This document shows positions 61,652 through 64,000 of a stretch of 64,000 nucleotides of DNA, in pieces. The DNA comes from Proteus cibi (GTDB lineage Bacteria; Pseudomonadota; Gammaproteobacteria; Enterobacterales; Enterobacteriaceae): contig NZ_PENW01000019.1 in assembly GCF_003144405.1 (NCBI RefSeq), positions 94,271 through 158,270 on the forward strand, read 5' to 3'. The position numbers and the translations under genes are program-made. The notes below the pieces were generated by a model, which was not told where the DNA came from, made no database searches, and was given only the letters and a program-made list of their open reading frames with translations. Within the stretch, counting starts at the first letter, position 1. Each line of letters begins with the position of its first letter.

Positions 61652-63172
61652 CTAATATGTTGTTTTCTTAAGGGCTAGATAATCTAGAATTGTGCCAAAG
61701 ACAAGGCTTACAGCCCCAATAATAACACCATATAAAAAGAGTGTTGAAGCCCAAGCGCTTAATCTATCCGTATCTATTGATTGAATAAAATCGACAGACT
61801 GGAACATTTCTAACGTTGGTAGTGAATTTGTCACCACAAGAATTAAACTACAAATAAAGAAAAGAACAGTCAGCATTAAACCATAAATAGCAAAACGGTA
61901 CTGTTTAATAAATAAAGTTCTTCTAAGGAATTCGCCTGTTTTTTGTGTATAAATAAGTGTGTTTTTCGAAATCAACAGCAAGATAAGACCGGGGACAGAC
62001 GCAACAATAGAAAAAAGGTAAAATGCCTCCCAACCATGGCTTTCAACATACCAGCCTGCAACGGGTCCAACATACACACGACCAATGGCAGAAAGTGCCG
62101 AGAGCAATGCAAATTGTGTTGCTGAAAAAGAGAGATGGCAAAGCGTCATTAAGAGGGCAACGAATGCGGCTGTTCCCATACCGCCACAGATATTTTCAAA
62201 TGCAACTACCGCACCCATGCTATAAATACTTTGCTCAGAAATTGCTAAATACCAATAACCGATATTTGAACCACCTTGCAAAATACCAAAAATCATCAGT
62301 GCCTTAAACAAACTCCAACGGCGCATTAATAAACCACCTAGTAATGCCCCAACAATGGTGGCGGCAAGACCAAGAGTTTTATTGACTAATCCTACTTCAC
62401 CCGCATCAAATCCAGCGCCTCGAATAAGAAAAGTGGTACTTAAACTTAGGGCGAAGGCATCACCCATTTTATACAGCACAATAAGCAGTAAAATTAACCA
62501 AGCATTATTACGAGAGAAGAACTCATATAAAGGCTCAATAACCGCTTCATAGAGTGTACGTGGTGGTTTTACCGTGGTTTCTGGCTCTTGGGCAAGTAGT
62601 GTGGCAATAATACCAATTCCCATTAATGCCGCCATTAACCAATACATATTTTGCCAGCCAATATATTTATCAGCTAACCAAAGTGCCATCCCTCCAGAAA
62701 CAAGCATAGCTATGCGATAGCCCAAGACAGAAACCGCAGCACCTGTACCACGCTCATCGGCTTTTAATATATCTGTTTTATAGGCATCAAAAACAATGTC
62801 TTGTGAAGCGGAACAAAAGGCAACTATGACAGCTAAAGAAGCAAGCCACCATAAATGATCATTAGGATTTAAAAATCCCATTCCTGCAATACCAAGCACT
62901 AACCCTATTTGAGTGAGTAACATCCATCCTCTGCGACGACCAAGGAAAGAAGGGGTATAGCGATCCATAAAGGGTGACCAAAGGAATTTGAAAACATAGG
63001 CTTGTCCCACCAATGAGAAAAAACCAATGGTTTTTAAATCGATATTTTCTACTGTCATCCAAGCTTGTAATGTACCTGCTGTTAATGCGAGAGGTAATCC
63101 AGAAGTAAAGCCAAGTAACAAAAGAATAAATGATTTATACCAAGTGGTTTGTTTGAAGGCGGGCTGAACCAT
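61652..63172 (-). CDS. ampG: Muropeptide permease AmpG
   Basis: A 506-residue major-facilitator transporter that imports GlcNAc-anhydro-muropeptides for cell-wall recycling, the signal path to AmpR-controlled beta-lactamase where present. Markers are SGLPLALTAGTLQAWM, KFLWSPFMDRYTPSFLGRRRGWM, SASQDIVFDAYKTDIL and ADERGTGAAVSVLGYR. Twelve or more helices are visible, with a long C-terminal pair as in E. coli AmpG (491 residues). It is downstream of yajG, separated by a strong hairpin. Confidence 0.96.
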   Translation of the reverse strand: MVQPAFKQTTWYKSFILLLLGFTSGLPLALTAGTLQAWMTVENIDLKTIGFFSLVGQAYVFKFLWSPFMDRYTPSFLGRRRGWMLLTQIGLVLGIAGMGFLNPNDHLWWLASLAVIVAFCSASQDIVFDAYKTDILKADERGTGAAVSVLGYRIAMLVSGGMALWLADKYIGWQNMYWLMAALMGIGIIATLLAQEPETTVKPPRTLYEAVIEPLYEFFSRNNAWLILLLIVLYKMGDAFALSLSTTFLIRGAGFDAGEVGLVNKTLGLAATIVGALLGGLLMRRWSLFKALMIFGILQGGSNIGYWYLAISEQSIYSMGAVVAFENICGGMGTAAFVALLMTLCHLSFSATQFALLSALSAIGRVYVGPVAGWYVESHGWEAFYLFSIVASVPGLILLLISKNTLIYTQKTGEFLRRTLFIKQYRFAIYGLMLTVLFFICSLILVVTNSLPTLEMFQSVDFIQSIDTDRLSAWASTLFLYGVIIGAVSLVFGTILDYLALKKTTY

Positions 63173-63187
63173 GCAAAAATTCCTTTC

Positions 63188-63215
63188 AACGACCTGTTTG
63201 AAATAACAGGTCGTT
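63188..63215 (-). other. Hairpin between yajG and ampG next to the ampG ribosome-binding site
   Basis: AACGACCTGTT (63188-63198) pairs perfectly over 11 bases with AACAGGTCGTT (63205-63215). On the minus strand AAAGGA follows at once and the ampG start is 15 bases on. There is no T-run, so it may set the yajG:ampG ratio or expose the ampG ribosome-binding site. Confidence 0.55.
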
Positions 63216-63228
63216 TATTTTAATAAAA

Positions 63229-63807
63229 TTAACGGGCGTTAGATTTGATAAATTGACTGACTGAAGCGTCTTTTGCCATATCGCTAACGAGTTCACTTAA
63301 GACATTGTTAATCGCGGCGGCAATTTTCTCATTAGTTGCACCAAATGGACCTTGAACATTGTAGCTAGTGCGGAATGTTTTGGTATTAGAACTGCCATTC
63401 GGTAATGTGACAATAACTGAAATATCTGCTTTTGCACTGATATTATGACGAACACTACCTTCACCCACGTCGGCATTGAGTTTATTGATAACAATAATCA
63501 CATCTGCAGAAGCAGGAGAACCGATCATAAAACCACGTGCGACCATCTGTTTTTGTAGCACTTCTTGCATTAAAAAGGCAATGTCACGAGTTGGAACCAG
63601 GACTTCTAATTTTCCATTACGGTTGATTTCCGCTAGGTTTTTTGATGCACGTTTGTCTTGACTGGAAATATTCAGTGAAATAGGGCGCATTGTTGGGTCC
63701 GCCGCAGGCACTGACATCACAGGTTCAATAGATAATTTGTTACTAGGAGTTGCACAACCTGAAAGCAGTGTTAATGCAAAAACAGCACAGAGTAAATTTT
63801 TAATCAT
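63229..63807 (-). CDS. yajG: Lipoprotein YajG
   Basis: A 192-residue lipoprotein, the same length as E. coli YajG. The signal ends in LLSGCATP (lipobox LSGC). The mature part (PISLNISSQDKRASKNLAEI, MQEVLQKQMVARGFMIG, VINKLNADVGEGSVRHNI) is typical of the family, whose role is unknown. ATG 63807 gives the lipoprotein signal; the longer frame to 63876 is not credible. It is expressed with ampG. Confidence 0.94.
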   Translation of the reverse strand: MIKNLLCAVFALTLLSGCATPSNKLSIEPVMSVPAADPTMRPISLNISSQDKRASKNLAEINRNGKLEVLVPTRDIAFLMQEVLQKQMVARGFMIGSPASADVIIVINKLNADVGEGSVRHNISAKADISVIVTLPNGSSNTKTFRTSYNVQGPFGATNEKIAAAINNVLSELVSDMAKDASVSQFIKSNAR

Positions 63808-64000
63808 GAGGTAATCTCGGTTAAATATGTCTGTTGTGTTAACAAGTAGAATAGGCTTCAAACTTTTGCCTATCATACCACTGCTGGTAGGTTGCTAATA
63901 TCCCCTTAACGAACGAAATTATCTGATTTTATCAATTGATTTTATTTCAAATTACTCTCATTTTTGCTCATGCATTTGGCAATATTGGGGCAATGGTTTT
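63808..64000. other. Intergenic region upstream of yajG, window end
   Basis: No gene begins before the window ends. In E. coli bolA lies divergently beyond this point; it would be just outside the window. Confidence 0.4.

Overview
The window is chromosomal DNA of a low-GC member of the Enterobacterales. It is most likely Proteus or a close relative in the Morganellaceae. Two things suggest this: the backbone follows the gene order of the Escherichia coli phoBR-to-ampG segment (sbcCD-phoBR-brnQ, acpH-queA-tgt-yajC-secDF, nrdR-ribD-ribH-nusB-thiL, dxs-ispA-xseB-thiI, yajL-panE-yajQ-yajR, cyoABCDE, ampG-yajG), while base composition is AT-rich, strongly so between genes. I saw no rRNA, tRNA, CRISPR array, transposase or integrase.

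Layout. 1-815 is a long AT-rich leader. 816-6540 is a plus-strand operon for using external RNA and nucleotides: a general porin, CpdB (2',3'-cyclic phosphodiesterase/3'-nucleotidase), an RNase T2 lipoprotein and a UshA-like 5'-nucleotidase lipoprotein. A nitroreductase-family gene follows on the minus strand, then sbcDC and the divergent phoBR with a clear Pho box. brnQ comes next. The minus-strand ydhYVWXUT redox operon (16921-22967) encodes an aldehyde-ferredoxin-oxidoreductase-like enzyme, two ferredoxin subunits, a membrane cytochrome and YdhT, here a protein with fifteen 9-residue repeats. A decaying XRE-family gene lies after ydhT. ggt (glutathione breakdown), a 2-Cys peroxiredoxin and acpH follow.

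27345-37018 is a plus-strand housekeeping block: queuosine (queA, tgt), protein export (yajC, secD, secF), nrdR, riboflavin (ribD, ribH), nusB and thiL. In E. coli pgpA follows thiL. Here the position holds an orphan gene between two 30-bp copies of the thiL terminator hairpin, then yjdM and a complete rbsDACBKR ribose operon. The orphan product shows the N-terminal Thr, Asp, Lys and GSGS..A signposts of the HslV/proteasome Ntn-hydrolase fold. It is the most unusual item in the window.

45093-63807 returns to the backbone: isoprenoid precursors (dxs, ispA, with xseB), thiI, panE-yajL, yajQ, yajR, the cytochrome bo3 operon cyoABCDE, a Tsx/OmpK-family channel, dbpA, and yajG-ampG (muropeptide import).

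Many open reading frames in the window extend past the true start. Where homology, ribosome-binding sites or signal peptides argue for an internal start, the shorter gene is given. Functions rest on recognised family motifs read by eye; no database search was possible.
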